A stretch of DNA of 8,216 nt. It comes from an uncultured Clostridia bacterium. GTDB lineage: Bacteria; Bacillota; Clostridia; Oscillospirales; Ruminococcaceae. The notes beneath the pieces are model-generated. The model worked only from the letters and a program-made list of their open reading frames with translations, ran no database searches and had not been told where the DNA came from. Position numbers and translations under genes: made by a program. The stretch spans positions 1 through 8,216 of the forward strand of contig CAMEQX010000050.1 in the NCBI GenBank assembly GCA_945933905.1, written 5' to 3'. Positions 1 to 7,058 of this stretch are shown here, in pieces; positions within the stretch are counted from its first letter, which is position 1; each line of letters opens with the position of its first letter.

Positions 1-323
1 CATTCATTTGCTTCCGCACCCGAATGCCCGAAAAACATATCGGTGTAACCGGTTGTTTCGCAGAGCGCCTTTGCGAAATCCGCCTGAACCTTTGTGTAAT
101 AGTAATTTGACGTGTGCTGAATTTTTCTTGCTTGATTGCACACCGCTTCAACCCATTCGTCGTTGCAGTAGCCGAGAGAATTTACGCCTATTCCCGAGCC
201 GAAATCGATGTATTTCTTGCCGTTTTCGTCAACGGAAACCTCCTGCTCACCGCTTTCCATAACCAAATCATAGCGACCGTAGGAGTGCATTATGTATTTG
301 TTGAATTGCTCAATAGTTCCCAA
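1..323 (-). CDS. argD: Acetylornithine aminotransferase (partial, N-terminal part)
   Basis: This is the first 107 codons of a class III PLP-dependent aminotransferase. It would convert N-acetylglutamate semialdehyde plus glutamate to N-acetylornithine in the cytoplasm. The visible part begins GTIEQFNKYIMHSYGRYDLV and contains the family's 'GKKYIDFGSGIGVNSLGY' segment. It ends at the phosphate-binding signature, read as FFGHSGAEANE; family members usually have Asn where this protein has His. The catalytic lysine lies beyond the window edge. I chose a TTG start at 323-321 because AAGGTGA (334-328) sits just upstream, 12 nt after the argB stop; the first in-frame ATG is codon 12 (290-288) and lacks such a site. 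It follows argB and is probably the sixth arginine enzyme gene of the operon. The general family is secure. The substrate call rests mainly on operon position, since ornithine and GABA aminotransferases look similar at this end. Confidence 0.9.
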   Translation of the reverse strand, partial: MGTIEQFNKYIMHSYGRYDLVMESGEQEVSVDENGKKYIDFGSGIGVNSLGYCNDEWVEAVCNQARKIQHTSNYYYTKVQADFAKALCETTGYTDMFFGHSGAEANE

Positions 324-335
324 AAAATCACCTTC

Positions 336-1190
336 TTATGCAATAATCATTGTGCCTGCGCCGAGGTCGGTCATCAGCTCAATCAAAATCGAGTGGGGGA
401 TACGTCCGTCAATGATGTTTGCCTGTTTAACACCGCGCCTTACTGCCTCAACGCAGCAGTCGATTTTCGGTATCATACCGCCCGAAATAATGCCCTGCTT
501 TTTGAGGTACGGCACTTCGCTTACACCGACAGTTCTGATAAGCGTGTTTTCATCGTCCTTGTCCTCAAGCAGACCTTTGATATCCGTGAGGAGAATAAGG
601 CTCGGTGCTTTCATTTCAGCGGCAATTCTTGCGGCAGCGGTATCGGCGTTTATGTTGTAAACGGTACCGTCCTCGCCGCGACCGATTGTCGAAATAACGG
701 GAATGTAGCCGTTATCCAGCGCAGTCTGAATAATCTCGGGATTAACCGCGGTTATCTCGCCGACATAACCCAAATCGGGATTTAAGCACTTCGCTTCAAT
801 CATATTTCCGTCAAGGCCGCAAAGACCGATTGCCTTTCCGTCGTGGCTTTCGAGCATTGAAACAAGGTCTTTGTTTACTTTGCCCGCAAGAACCATCTGA
901 ACGATATCGATAGTTTCTTCATCGGTATAGCGCAGACCGTTTACAAACTTGCTTTCCTTGCCGATTTTGCCGAGCATTGTGTTGATTTCGGGACCGCCGC
1001 CGTGAACGAGAACAACCTTTATTCCCACAATCGACAGCATAACCACGTCCCGCATAACCGCCTGCTTCAGACGCTCGTTTGTCATAGCGTTTCCGCCGTA
1101 CTTGATAACAACAACCTTGCCGTTGTATTTCTGAAGATAGGGCAGAGCCTCTATCATTATATTTGCCCGAATATCGTAATCAATTTCCAT
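336..1190 (-). CDS. argB: N-acetylglutamate kinase, arginine-inhibited type
   Basis: The enzyme phosphorylates N-acetylglutamate with ATP, the second step of the acetylated ornithine route and usually the control step where ArgJ recycles the acetyl group. It is an amino acid kinase-fold protein of 284 residues. Visible motifs are VVIKYGGNAM (27-36, with Lys30 at the phosphates), HGGGPEI (63-69), GLRYTD (85-90), NINADTAAARIAA (179-191) and SGGMIPKI (236-243). About 20 residues precede the first strand, matching the N-terminal helix of hexameric arginine-sensitive kinases; the E. coli enzyme is shorter (about 258) and lacks it. The C-terminal H..L.EL.TD.GAGTMI segment (266-282) also fits the feedback-inhibited class. 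The ATG start has AGGGGT just upstream, in a 24-nt gap after argJ. Nothing appears truncated. The feedback inhibition is inferred from family knowledge. Confidence 0.97.
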   Translation of the reverse strand: MEIDYDIRANIMIEALPYLQKYNGKVVVIKYGGNAMTNERLKQAVMRDVVMLSIVGIKVVLVHGGGPEINTMLGKIGKESKFVNGLRYTDEETIDIVQMVLAGKVNKDLVSMLESHDGKAIGLCGLDGNMIEAKCLNPDLGYVGEITAVNPEIIQTALDNGYIPVISTIGRGEDGTVYNINADTAAARIAAEMKAPSLILLTDIKGLLEDKDDENTLIRTVGVSEVPYLKKQGIISGGMIPKIDCCVEAVRRGVKQANIIDGRIPHSILIELMTDLGAGTMIIA

Positions 1191-1214
1191 ATTTACCCCT
1201 TATTTTCACAAAAA

Positions 1215-2450
1215 TTAAGTTCTGTATTCCGCGTTGATTTTAACGTAATCAAACGTCAAATCGCAGCCCCACGCAATCGCGCTTTCGTTTCCGTCGTGCA
1301 AATCAACGAGAATTTTGATTTCCTCCTCGGAGAGAATTTCCTTTGCGGTTTCCTCGGAGAAATCAACTCCCGCGCCGTTTCTGCAAACGGGAATTGTGCC
1401 CTTAGTGCTTGCCAAATCAACCGAAACCTTTTCGATATCGAAATCCGCGTCCGCGTAACCGATTGCACACAAAATTCTGCCCCAGTTTGCGTCTGCCGCG
1501 AAAAGTGCCGCTTTTACAAGGCTTGACGAGATAACCGACTTTGCGACTGTTTTCGCGATTTCCTCGGTTTTCGCGCCTTCAACAACGCACTCGATAAGCT
1601 TTGTTGCGCCCTCGCCGTCGCGTGCCGTCTCACGCGCAAGATTCATCATAACCGCGTAAAGCGCGTTCTCGAAAATCTCGTAGTTCTTGTCCTCGCAGAT
1701 GATTTCGCTGTTCTCCGCAAGCCCCGATGACATCAGGAAAAGCGTGTCGTTTGTAGAAGTGTCGCCGTCAACGCTTACCATATTATAGGTGAGCGAATTG
1801 ACCTTTCTGAGAGCCTTTTCGAGCAGCTCACCGTTTATGGCAACATCTGTTGTGATAAACGCAAGCATTGTCGCCATATTCGGATTTATCATACCGCTGC
1901 CCTTGGAAATTCCGCCGAGATGACACTTTTTACCGTCAATCTCAAACTCAACGGCAAGCTCTTTCTTGCGGGTATCGGTTGTCATAATCGCTTCACAGGC
2001 AAGGGAGCTGTTCTTTTCGGAAAGCCCGCTCAAAAGCGCAGGCATTACCGCTTTTATCGGCTCAATGCTGAGCTTTTGTCCGATAACGCCCGTTGAACCG
2101 ACAAGAATATCCTCGGGAGCAATCCCAAGTTCCTCTGCCGCCAGCGCGCACATCTGCTCAGCGATTTCGATACCGTTTGCATTGCAGGTGTTTGCGTTGC
2201 CGCTGTTTACGATAACAGCCTGCGCGAATCCATCCTCAAGATGCTCGCGCGAAACGATAATAGGCGCGCCTTTGACCTTGTTTGTGGTGAAAAGCGCGGC
2301 AGCTTTGCAGCGTACATCGCACGAAATCAGCGCCAAATCACGCTTTGTGGTATTTCCCGCTTTAATTCCCGCGATAACACCCGAAGCCTTAAATCCCTTC
2401 GCCGCGCACACGCCGCCGTCTGTAAATTCATATCCTTCAAATTTAACCAT
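1215..2450 (-). CDS. argJ: Glutamate N-acetyltransferase / amino-acid N-acetyltransferase
   Basis: ArgJ moves the acetyl group from N-acetylornithine to glutamate, closing the acetyl cycle; bifunctional forms also use acetyl-CoA. The 411-residue chain has the usual length. It shows SGNAN (83-87), the STGVIG oxyanion-hole segment (119-124), KGSGMINPNMATMLAF (183-198), GDTSTND (229-235), GEGATK (279-284) and the typical C-terminus ending in EYRT. The family self-cleaves before the threonine of the ATML motif, here Thr194, which becomes the N-terminal nucleophile of the beta subunit; that residue is intact. The start at 2450 is supported by GAGGGAT upstream, 12 nt after the stop of the preceding small gene. 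Its presence means a separate ArgE deacetylase is not needed in this pathway. Whether it is mono- or bifunctional cannot be told from sequence alone. Confidence 0.97.
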   Translation of the reverse strand: MVKFEGYEFTDGGVCAAKGFKASGVIAGIKAGNTTKRDLALISCDVRCKAAALFTTNKVKGAPIIVSREHLEDGFAQAVIVNSGNANTCNANGIEIAEQMCALAAEELGIAPEDILVGSTGVIGQKLSIEPIKAVMPALLSGLSEKNSSLACEAIMTTDTRKKELAVEFEIDGKKCHLGGISKGSGMINPNMATMLAFITTDVAINGELLEKALRKVNSLTYNMVSVDGDTSTNDTLFLMSSGLAENSEIICEDKNYEIFENALYAVMMNLARETARDGEGATKLIECVVEGAKTEEIAKTVAKSVISSSLVKAALFAADANWGRILCAIGYADADFDIEKVSVDLASTKGTIPVCRNGAGVDFSEETAKEILSEEEIKILVDLHDGNESAIAWGCDLTFDYVKINAEYRT

Positions 2451-2462
2451 AATTATCCCTCT

Positions 2463-2864
2463 TTATAATAAACCGTCATACATTTGTTCCACAATTAAAG
2501 CCCAGAAATTGTCCTCACTTGAAAACGCGTCCTCATCGAGCTTTTTTATTTCCTCGACAAACCGCTCGGTGATTTCACGCGGTTCTTCGGCGTTTTCCTC
2601 GGGCAAATCACGGTACTTTTTAAGTTCCCGCGCAAAAACTGCCAAAGCGCTTGCGACATATCGGACAATGTTGTTCTCGGGCTCAAGAATATAGATTTTC
2701 CCGTCCGCGCCGAAGCCGACAAGCTCCTTTGAGTCGGAAACCTCTGCTGCGATTATATAGGGAAGCCCCTTGAATTGATTAACATAAAATTTCTCGTGCT
2801 TGAGAAACTTTATCCCGAGAATTTCCTCATCGGGAACCCAAACGCGTATATCCTTGTAATACAT
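2463..2864 (-). CDS. Small acidic protein, possible SUKH-4/SMI1-KNR4-like fold
   Basis: A 133-residue protein with no signal peptide or membrane segment, lying between argC and argJ. It is not a known arginine enzyme. By eye it resembles the SUKH superfamily (SUKH-4 type). It has a mid-chain strand pair, FGADGKIYILEPEN (51-64), then a helix VRYVASALAVFARELKKY (67-84). A charged Glu-rich linker follows (about 86-108), then LDEDAF (109-114) and a final FWALIVEQMYDGLL (120-133) with the tryptophan expected near the end. SUKH proteins are best known as immunity proteins against polymorphic toxins, but many are lone house-keeping or orphan genes. Its ATG shares one base with the argC stop (TGATG, 2866-2862), so translation is probably coupled to argC; GGGG lies 8 nt upstream. 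No toxin gene is adjacent. The fold call is moderate to low; the gene itself is well supported by position, spacing and codon pattern. Confidence 0.75.
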   Translation of the reverse strand: MYYKDIRVWVPDEEILGIKFLKHEKFYVNQFKGLPYIIAAEVSDSKELVGFGADGKIYILEPENNIVRYVASALAVFARELKKYRDLPEENAEEPREITERFVEEIKKLDEDAFSSEDNFWALIVEQMYDGLL

Positions 2865-3714
2865 CAGATTAACCCCGTTTTTTCGTCAATCCCCATCATA
2901 ATATTGAGGCACTGTACGGCAGCTCCCGAAGCGCCTTTTCCGAGATTGTCAAGACGTGAGCAGAGGATAAGCCGCTCGTCGTTGCCGTTGACGAAAATCT
3001 GCATATTGTTTGTACCGCTTATGTTGTTTGCACCAATAAATCCATCGGCGGGCTCGCCCTCGGGCATTACCTTAACAAAATAAGCGTCCGCGTAAAACTC
3101 CGCGAGTGCCTTTCGTATATCGTCGGGAGTGTATTTTTTGGTGAGAAGCCTTGTGAAAATCGGAACCGATACAACCATTCCGCTGAAATAATCGCAGACA
3201 AGCGGGTTAAACGCCGGAGCATACGAAAGCCCGCAGATTTTCTGCATTTCGGGGAGGTGCTTGTGCTGCTGAGTGAGAGCGTACTGCCGCGGTGTATCGA
3301 AGTCAGCGGGACGGGTTTCCCCCTCGTAAACAGCGATTGCCTTTTTGCCATCGAAACAAAACCGCTTGCATAGCACCCCGGAACAGCTGTTCTGCTGCTG
3401 TTTTCGATTTTATTGCGGAACTCCTTGCTAAGCTCGGGGAAACCGTAAGCCCAATCGGGATTTGTACGGTGAGCGGTGGAAGCGTCGATAATTCTCACCT
3501 TATCTCCCGCCATAGCCACAGCCTCTTTAGCCGCCGCGTCGGGCAAGCAAAGAAACGTGAAATCCGAAGAATTTATCATTTTCTTGCGCTCGTCGTTATC
3601 CTTGCGCTTGTCCTCGTCGATTTTGAGCAGCTCGATATCGTTTCTGTCCTTGAAACGCTCGAGAATTTTCAGTCCCGTTGTGCCTTCCTGTCCGTCAATA
3701 TAAACCTTAACCAT
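2864..3714 (-). pseudogene. argC: N-acetyl-gamma-glutamyl-phosphate reductase, type 2, frameshifted with internal deletion
   Basis: ArgC reduces N-acetylglutamyl phosphate to the semialdehyde using NADPH. The first piece (3714 to about 3358) holds the nucleotide-binding start VYIDGQEGTTGLKI, FLCLPDAAAKEA (54-65), IDASTAHRT (76-84) and the catalytic-cysteine motif PGCYASGF (112-119). Homology then continues in another frame from about 3349 to 2864: GKKAIAVYE, QQHKHLPEMQ, GTNNMQIFV, and the near-C-terminal LDNLGKGASGAAVQCLNIMMG. Together the pieces give about 282 residues, while this short ArgC type usually has roughly 310. The missing part is the stretch between the cysteine motif and the GGGKK region. 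The 851-nt span is not a multiple of three, so the lost length would be 1 mod 3, for example about 91-94 nt. Read straight, the first frame ends at 3067 after 215 residues. The ATG overlaps the argH end by 8 nt, with GAGGAG upstream. A real mutation and an assembly error are both possible. Confidence 0.92.
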
Positions 3715-5092
3715 TGCAAAGCTCCTCTAATTTCTTCCTAACCGTTTTAACCTGTAAAAGAACGCTGTCGGGCGAAGGACCGCCGAACGATTTGCGCTCT
3801 TTAACACAAGTGTCGAGATTTATCGCGTCATAAACATCGCTGTCAAAAAGCTCGTTTTTCTGTTTGTAATCATCAAGAGGAAGTTCCTCAAGAGTTGTGT
3901 TCTTTTCAATACAAAGCGCAACAAGCTCGCCCGTAAGCTTATAAGCGGTTCTGAACGGCATACCTTTTTTAACGAGATAATCCGCGCAGTCTGTTGCGTT
4001 GATGAAGCCCTTTGCGGCGGCTTTTCGCATATTTTCCTTGATAACCGTCATTGTTGCAAGCATCGGGATAAACGTGGAAAGGCAAAGCTTGATGTTGTCA
4101 ACCGCGTCAAAAATCGCTTCCTTATCCTCCTGCATATCTTTGTTGTAAGCGAGAGGAAGTCCCTTCATCATTGTGAGAAGCGTCATATTATCGCCGATAA
4201 CGCGCCCCGATTTTCCGCGGATAAGCTCGGTTACATCGGGGTTCTTTTTCTGCGGCATGATACTGCTGCCCGTCGAGAAGGCGTCGTCAAGCTCGATAAA
4301 CTTGAATTCCCAAGAGCACCACAAAATAATCTCCTCGGAAAACCGCGACAGGTGAACCATACAAATCGAGAGCGCCGAAGCAAGCTCCAAGCAGAAATCG
4401 CGGTCGGAAACGCCGTCAAGCGAGTTCGCCATAGGTTCGGTCATTCCGAGAAGGGAAGAGGTGCGTTCGCGGTCGATATTGTAGGTTGTTCCCGCAAGCG
4501 CGCAGCTTCCAAGCGGGTTTACATTCATTCTCTTTAAAGTGTCGTCAAGACGCCCGATATCACGCAAAAGCATCTGCGCATACGCCATAAGATGATGCCC
4601 GAAGGTAATGGGCTGAGCGCGCTGCAAATGCGTATATCCCGGCATAATTACATCATAGTTTTTCTCGGCAATATCGCAGACAGTTTCGGCAAGCTTTACA
4701 ACAAGCGCGCGGATTTCCTTGATTTCATCGCGCAGATAAAGCCTGATATCAAGAGCGACTTGGTCGTTTCGCGAACGCGATGTATGAAGCCGCTTTCCCG
4801 CGTCGCCGATACGCTTTGTAAGCTCCGCTTCAATAAACATATGAATATCCTCTGCGTTCGGGTCAAAAACAAGCTTTCCGCCGTCGATATCAGCGAGGAT
4901 TTCCTTTAAACCGCCGATTATTTCAAGGCTGTCGCTCATACTTATAATGCCCTGTTCACCGAGCATTGTCGCGTGAGCTATGCTGCCCGCGATATCCTGC
5001 TTATACATTCTCGCGTCAAATGATATCGACGAATTGAACGCGTTTACGCCCTCGTCAACCTCTTTGGAAAATCTTCCTGCCCACATTGCCAT
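3707..5092 (-). CDS. argH: Argininosuccinate lyase
   Basis: ArgH splits argininosuccinate into arginine and fumarate, the last step of the pathway. It belongs to the fumarase/aspartase superfamily and works as a cytoplasmic tetramer. With the start at 5092 the protein is 461 residues, normal for the family, beginning MAMWAGRF. It shows TSRSRNDQ (104-111), YTHLQRAQP (153-161, with the catalytic-base histidine), and the signature loop GSSIMPQKKNPD (275-286) carrying the catalytic serine. The open frame extends upstream to 5158, but that extension would add 22 residues with no family similarity and would run through a strong hairpin. AGGAG lies 8 nt before the 5092 ATG, so I chose that start. 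Its stop overlaps the argC start by 8 nt (3707-3714), suggesting coupled translation. It follows argG after an 87-nt gap. Confidence 0.97.
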   Translation of the reverse strand: MAMWAGRFSKEVDEGVNAFNSSISFDARMYKQDIAGSIAHATMLGEQGIISMSDSLEIIGGLKEILADIDGGKLVFDPNAEDIHMFIEAELTKRIGDAGKRLHTSRSRNDQVALDIRLYLRDEIKEIRALVVKLAETVCDIAEKNYDVIMPGYTHLQRAQPITFGHHLMAYAQMLLRDIGRLDDTLKRMNVNPLGSCALAGTTYNIDRERTSSLLGMTEPMANSLDGVSDRDFCLELASALSICMVHLSRFSEEIILWCSWEFKFIELDDAFSTGSSIMPQKKNPDVTELIRGKSGRVIGDNMTLLTMMKGLPLAYNKDMQEDKEAIFDAVDNIKLCLSTFIPMLATMTVIKENMRKAAAKGFINATDCADYLVKKGMPFRTAYKLTGELVALCIEKNTTLEELPLDDYKQKNELFDSDVYDAINLDTCVKERKSFGGPSPDSVLLQVKTVRKKLEELCNG

Positions 5093-5116
5093 AGTTTTTT
5101 CTCCTGTCTTAAAAGA

Positions 5117-5145
5117 CGCAAAGCGGGAAGTTATCCCGCCTTGCG
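5117..5145 (-). promoter_or_regulatory. Hairpin in the argG-argH intergenic region
   Basis: On the minus strand, CGCAAGGCGGGA and TCCCGCTTTGCG form a 12-bp stem with one G-U pair around a 5-nt TAACT loop. The wobble pairs only in minus-strand RNA (it would be A-C on the plus strand), which fits a role in the arg transcript. No run of U follows directly; a small GTCTT/AAGAC stem (5116-5105) and the argH ribosome site come next. It could be a weak attenuator, an RNA-processing or stability element between argG and argH, or a remnant terminator. The structure is seen; its function is inferred. Confidence 0.6.
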
Positions 5146-5179
5146 GTAATTTTGCCAATCAGTACAAAAGTATCGATAA

Positions 5180-6400
5180 TTACTTTCTGTTCTCGTCAAG
5201 AAGCGCCTTAACCTTAATCGGCAGACCGAACAGGTTGATAAATCCTGCGCTGTCCTTCTGGTCGTAAACGTCGTCCTCACCGAACGAAGCGAAATCCTCG
5301 CTGTAAAGGGTGTAGGGAGAGGTTACGCCGGCGTTGATGATGTTGCCCTTGTAGAGCTTGAGCTTAACGTCGCCGGTAACGGTTTCCTGAGTCTTGTCAA
5401 CGAAAGCGTCCATAGCCTCGCGCAGAGGAGTGTACCACTGTCCGTTGTAAACCAAATCAGCGTACTTCTGAGCAAGACCGTACTTGTAGTGCTGGGTTTC
5501 TTTATCAAGGCAGATTGTTTCGAGAACCTCGTGAGCGTGATACAGAATAGTACCGCCGGGAGTCTCGTAAACGCCGCGCGACTTCATACCGACAAGTCTG
5601 TTTTCAACAACATCGAACAGACCGATACCGTTTTCACCGCCGATTTTGTTCAAGGTCTTGATGAGCTTAACGCCGTCCATTTTCTCACCGTTGAGAGAAA
5701 CGGGAACACCCTTTTCAAAGTGAATGGTGATGTAGGTGGGCTTGTCGGGAGCCTGCTCGGGAGAAACACCGAGTTCAAGGAAGCCTTCCTTATTATATTG
5801 AGGCTCGTTCGCAGGGTCCTCGAGGTCAAGTCCCTCGTGAGAGAGGTGCCAGAGGTTCATATCCTTGGAGTAATTGGTTTCGCGGGTGAGCTTTATCGGA
5901 ACGTTGTGCGCCTCGGCATATTCGATTTCTTGGTCGCGGGACTTCAGGTTCCAAATTCTCCACGGTGCGATGATAGGCATATTCGGAGCAAGTGCCTTGA
6001 TTGTGAGCTCAAAACGAACCTGGTCGTTGCCCTTACCGGTGCAGCCGTGGCAGATTGCGTCCGCGCCCTCTTTCTTTGCGATTTCAACAATTCTCTTCGC
6101 AATGGGGGGACGTGCAAAGGAAGTACCGAGCAGATAACCCTCGTACTTTGCGCCCGCCTTGAGAGTGGGGAATACGAAGTCGTTTACAAACTCGTCCTGA
6201 ATATCCTCGATGTACAGCTTGGAAGCGCCTGTTTTCTTAGCTCTTTCCTCAAGACCTTCAATCTCCGCGTCCTGACCAACGTTACCCGCAACGCAGATAA
6301 CCTCGCATCCCGGATAAGTTTCCTTCAGCCACGGGATAATAATAGAGGTATCAAGTCCTCCGGAATAAGCCAAAACAACTTTTTTGATTTCTTTTGCCAT
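5180..6400 (-). CDS. argG: Argininosuccinate synthase
   Basis: ArgG joins citrulline and aspartate using ATP, which is cleaved to AMP and pyrophosphate. The 406-residue protein is full length. It has the N-type ATP-pyrophosphatase P-loop AYSGGLDTS (11-19), [11 protein letters not shown] (92-102), [14 protein letters not shown] (118-131) and the later conserved [15 protein letters not shown] segment that begins the synthetase domain. It is the promoter-proximal gene of the minus-strand arginine operon: AAAGGAGA lies 8 nt before the ATG, and a near-consensus promoter lies a further short distance upstream. The predicted leader is only about 28 nt, too short for a T-box or riboswitch, so control is more likely at transcription initiation, for example by an ArgR-type repressor. 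Placing argGH ahead of the C-J-B-D genes in one transcript is a known arrangement in some Clostridia; I recall this only generally. Confidence 0.98.
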   Translation of the reverse strand: MAKEIKKVVLAYSGGLDTSIIIPWLKETYPGCEVICVAGNVGQDAEIEGLEERAKKTGASKLYIEDIQDEFVNDFVFPTLKAGAKYEGYLLGTSFARPPIAKRIVEIAKKEGADAICHGCTGKGNDQVRFELTIKALAPNMPIIAPWRIWNLKSRDQEIEYAEAHNVPIKLTRETNYSKDMNLWHLSHEGLDLEDPANEPQYNKEGFLELGVSPEQAPDKPTYITIHFEKGVPVSLNGEKMDGVKLIKTLNKIGGENGIGLFDVVENRLVGMKSRGVYETPGGTILYHAHEVLETICLDKETQHYKYGLAQKYADLVYNGQWYTPLREAMDAFVDKTQETVTGDVKLKLYKGNIINAGVTSPYTLYSEDFASFGEDDVYDQKDSAGFINLFGLPIKVKALLDENRK

Positions 6401-6435
6401 AAAAAATTTCTCCTTTGTAAAATATTTTCAATTTT

Positions 6436-6463
6436 ATTATACACTTTTTTTACAATTTGTCAA
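6436..6463 (-). promoter_or_regulatory. Promoter of the arg operon
   Basis: On the minus strand TTGACA (6463-6458) and TATAAT (6441-6436) are separated by 16 bp, an almost ideal sigma-A promoter. The predicted start is near 6429, giving a leader of about 28 nt before argG. The 16-bp spacing is one below the optimum of 17. Confidence 0.85.
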
Positions 6464-6544
6464 GTGCAAATATTCACAATTTTGAATAAAATATAAGATT
6501 ATTCGATATTTTTAACCAAATTCAAAGATTTTTTCAAATTATCG

Positions 6545-6557
6545 TGAATAATATTCA
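6545..6557. promoter_or_regulatory. Candidate operator palindrome (ArgR-like)
   Basis: TGAATAATATTCA is a perfect 13-bp inverted repeat. The ArgR box known from E. coli and Bacillus is TGAAT-4 bp-ATTCA; here the spacing is 3, so the match is close but not exact. Other half-sites occur nearby: ATTCA at 6472-6476 and 6520-6524, TGAAT at 6483-6487. In DNA this AT-rich some would appear by chance. The site lies between the two divergent promoters, about 80 bp upstream of the argG -35, so it could also belong to the XRE regulator at 6657. The symmetry is seen; the binding protein is a guess. Confidence 0.35.
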
Positions 6558-6591
6558 TAGAAATAAATATTTTTAAAAATTTTCAGAGTAA

Positions 6592-6620
6592 TTGACAAAA
6601 CGATTGTTTGCTGTTATAAT
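6592..6620 (+). promoter_or_regulatory. Consensus sigma-A promoter of the XRE-ImmA-M42 operon
   Basis: TTGACA (6592-6597), a 17-bp spacer, then TATAAT (6615-6620): a perfect match to the sigma-A consensus in both hexamers and spacing. Transcription should begin near 6627, about 30 nt before the 6657 start codon. An unregulated promoter this strong would be unusual for a regulator gene, so repression, perhaps by the XRE protein itself, is plausible but not shown. Confidence 0.9.
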
Positions 6621-6656
6621 AGAAATATCAAAAATTATTTAAGGAGGATAATTATT

Positions 6657-7058
6657 ATGAAGATGAACGAAAAACTTGATATAATGCTCAGCCGTCGTCA
6701 TTTGAAGAGAGTAGAGTTTGCCGAGAGCATAGGTATAACCTACCGCGCATTCGCTTATTATATGACGGGTAGCCGCAAGCCTCGCAAGAGCGTGCTTGAG
6801 AGAATGGCGGCAAAGCTTGAGGTTACACCGGAGTTTTTGCTTGATGATAATATCGATATGGAGCTTACCATTGAGGAGAAGTTCCTCACGGGGATTTCCA
6901 GCAACGGCGGAAGCACAACCGACGCTGTAAAATTCCTTGCGCAGTCGAGAGGTCTGTTTGCGGGCAACGCGCTTTCCGATAAGGATAAGGAGAACCTGCT
7001 TGCTTGTCTGAACGAGATTTATCTTGATGCACGCAAAAACAATCAAAATGAAAAATAA
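6657..7058 (+). CDS. XRE-family helix-turn-helix DNA-binding protein
   Basis: A 133-residue protein with an N-terminal Cro/C1-type helix-turn-helix at about residues 5-62. The core VEFAESIGITYRAFAYYMTG (19-38) holds the two DNA-contacting helices, followed by KPRKSVLERMAAKLEVTPEFLL. A flexible middle (about 64-88) leads to a C-terminal helical part, DAVKFLAQSRGLFAGN and LSDKDKENLLACLNEIYLDA, of the type often seen in regulators paired with ImmA/IrrE proteases. AGGAGG at 6642-6647, 9 nt before the ATG, and a perfect promoter support this start. Its stop shares one base with the next gene's ATG, indicating a functional pair. By analogy with ImmR/ImmA of ICEBs1 and DdrO/IrrE of Deinococcus, it may be a repressor inactivated by the protease, but its target here is unknown. 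Candidates are its own promoter and the divergent arg promoter. Confidence 0.9.
   Translation: MKMNEKLDIMLSRRHLKRVEFAESIGITYRAFAYYMTGSRKPRKSVLERMAAKLEVTPEFLLDDNIDMELTIEEKFLTGISSNGGSTTDAVKFLAQSRGLFAGNALSDKDKENLLACLNEIYLDARKNNQNEK

Noticed and set aside
114..785. Open frame of 223 codons on the plus strand opposite argD and argB
   Set aside because: It runs across two genuine minus-strand genes with clear family motifs and has no start signals or similarity of its own.
1966..2694. Open frame of 242 codons on the plus strand opposite argJ and the SUKH-like gene
   Set aside because: Serine- and alanine-rich shadow translation spanning a gene boundary, with no ribosome site.
3350..3361. Programmed ribosomal frameshifting to fuse the two argC frames
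   Set aside because: A frameshift could join the frames but would not restore the roughly 30 missing conserved residues, and no typical slippery site with a downstream stimulator is obvious.
5093..5158. N-terminal extension of ArgH by 22 residues
   Set aside because: The extension has no family similarity and covers the intergenic hairpin, while the 5092 ATG has AGGAG at good spacing and gives the usual MAMWAGRF-type start.
6401..6429. T-box or arginine riboswitch leader ahead of argG
   Set aside because: The predicted leader is only about 28 nt, too short for either structure.
5489..6496. Long open frame (335 codons) on the plus strand opposite argG
   Set aside because: It is antisense to a fully conserved argG, has no ribosome site, no recognisable motifs, and ends in the AT-rich promoter region. 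It results from codon bias in argG.
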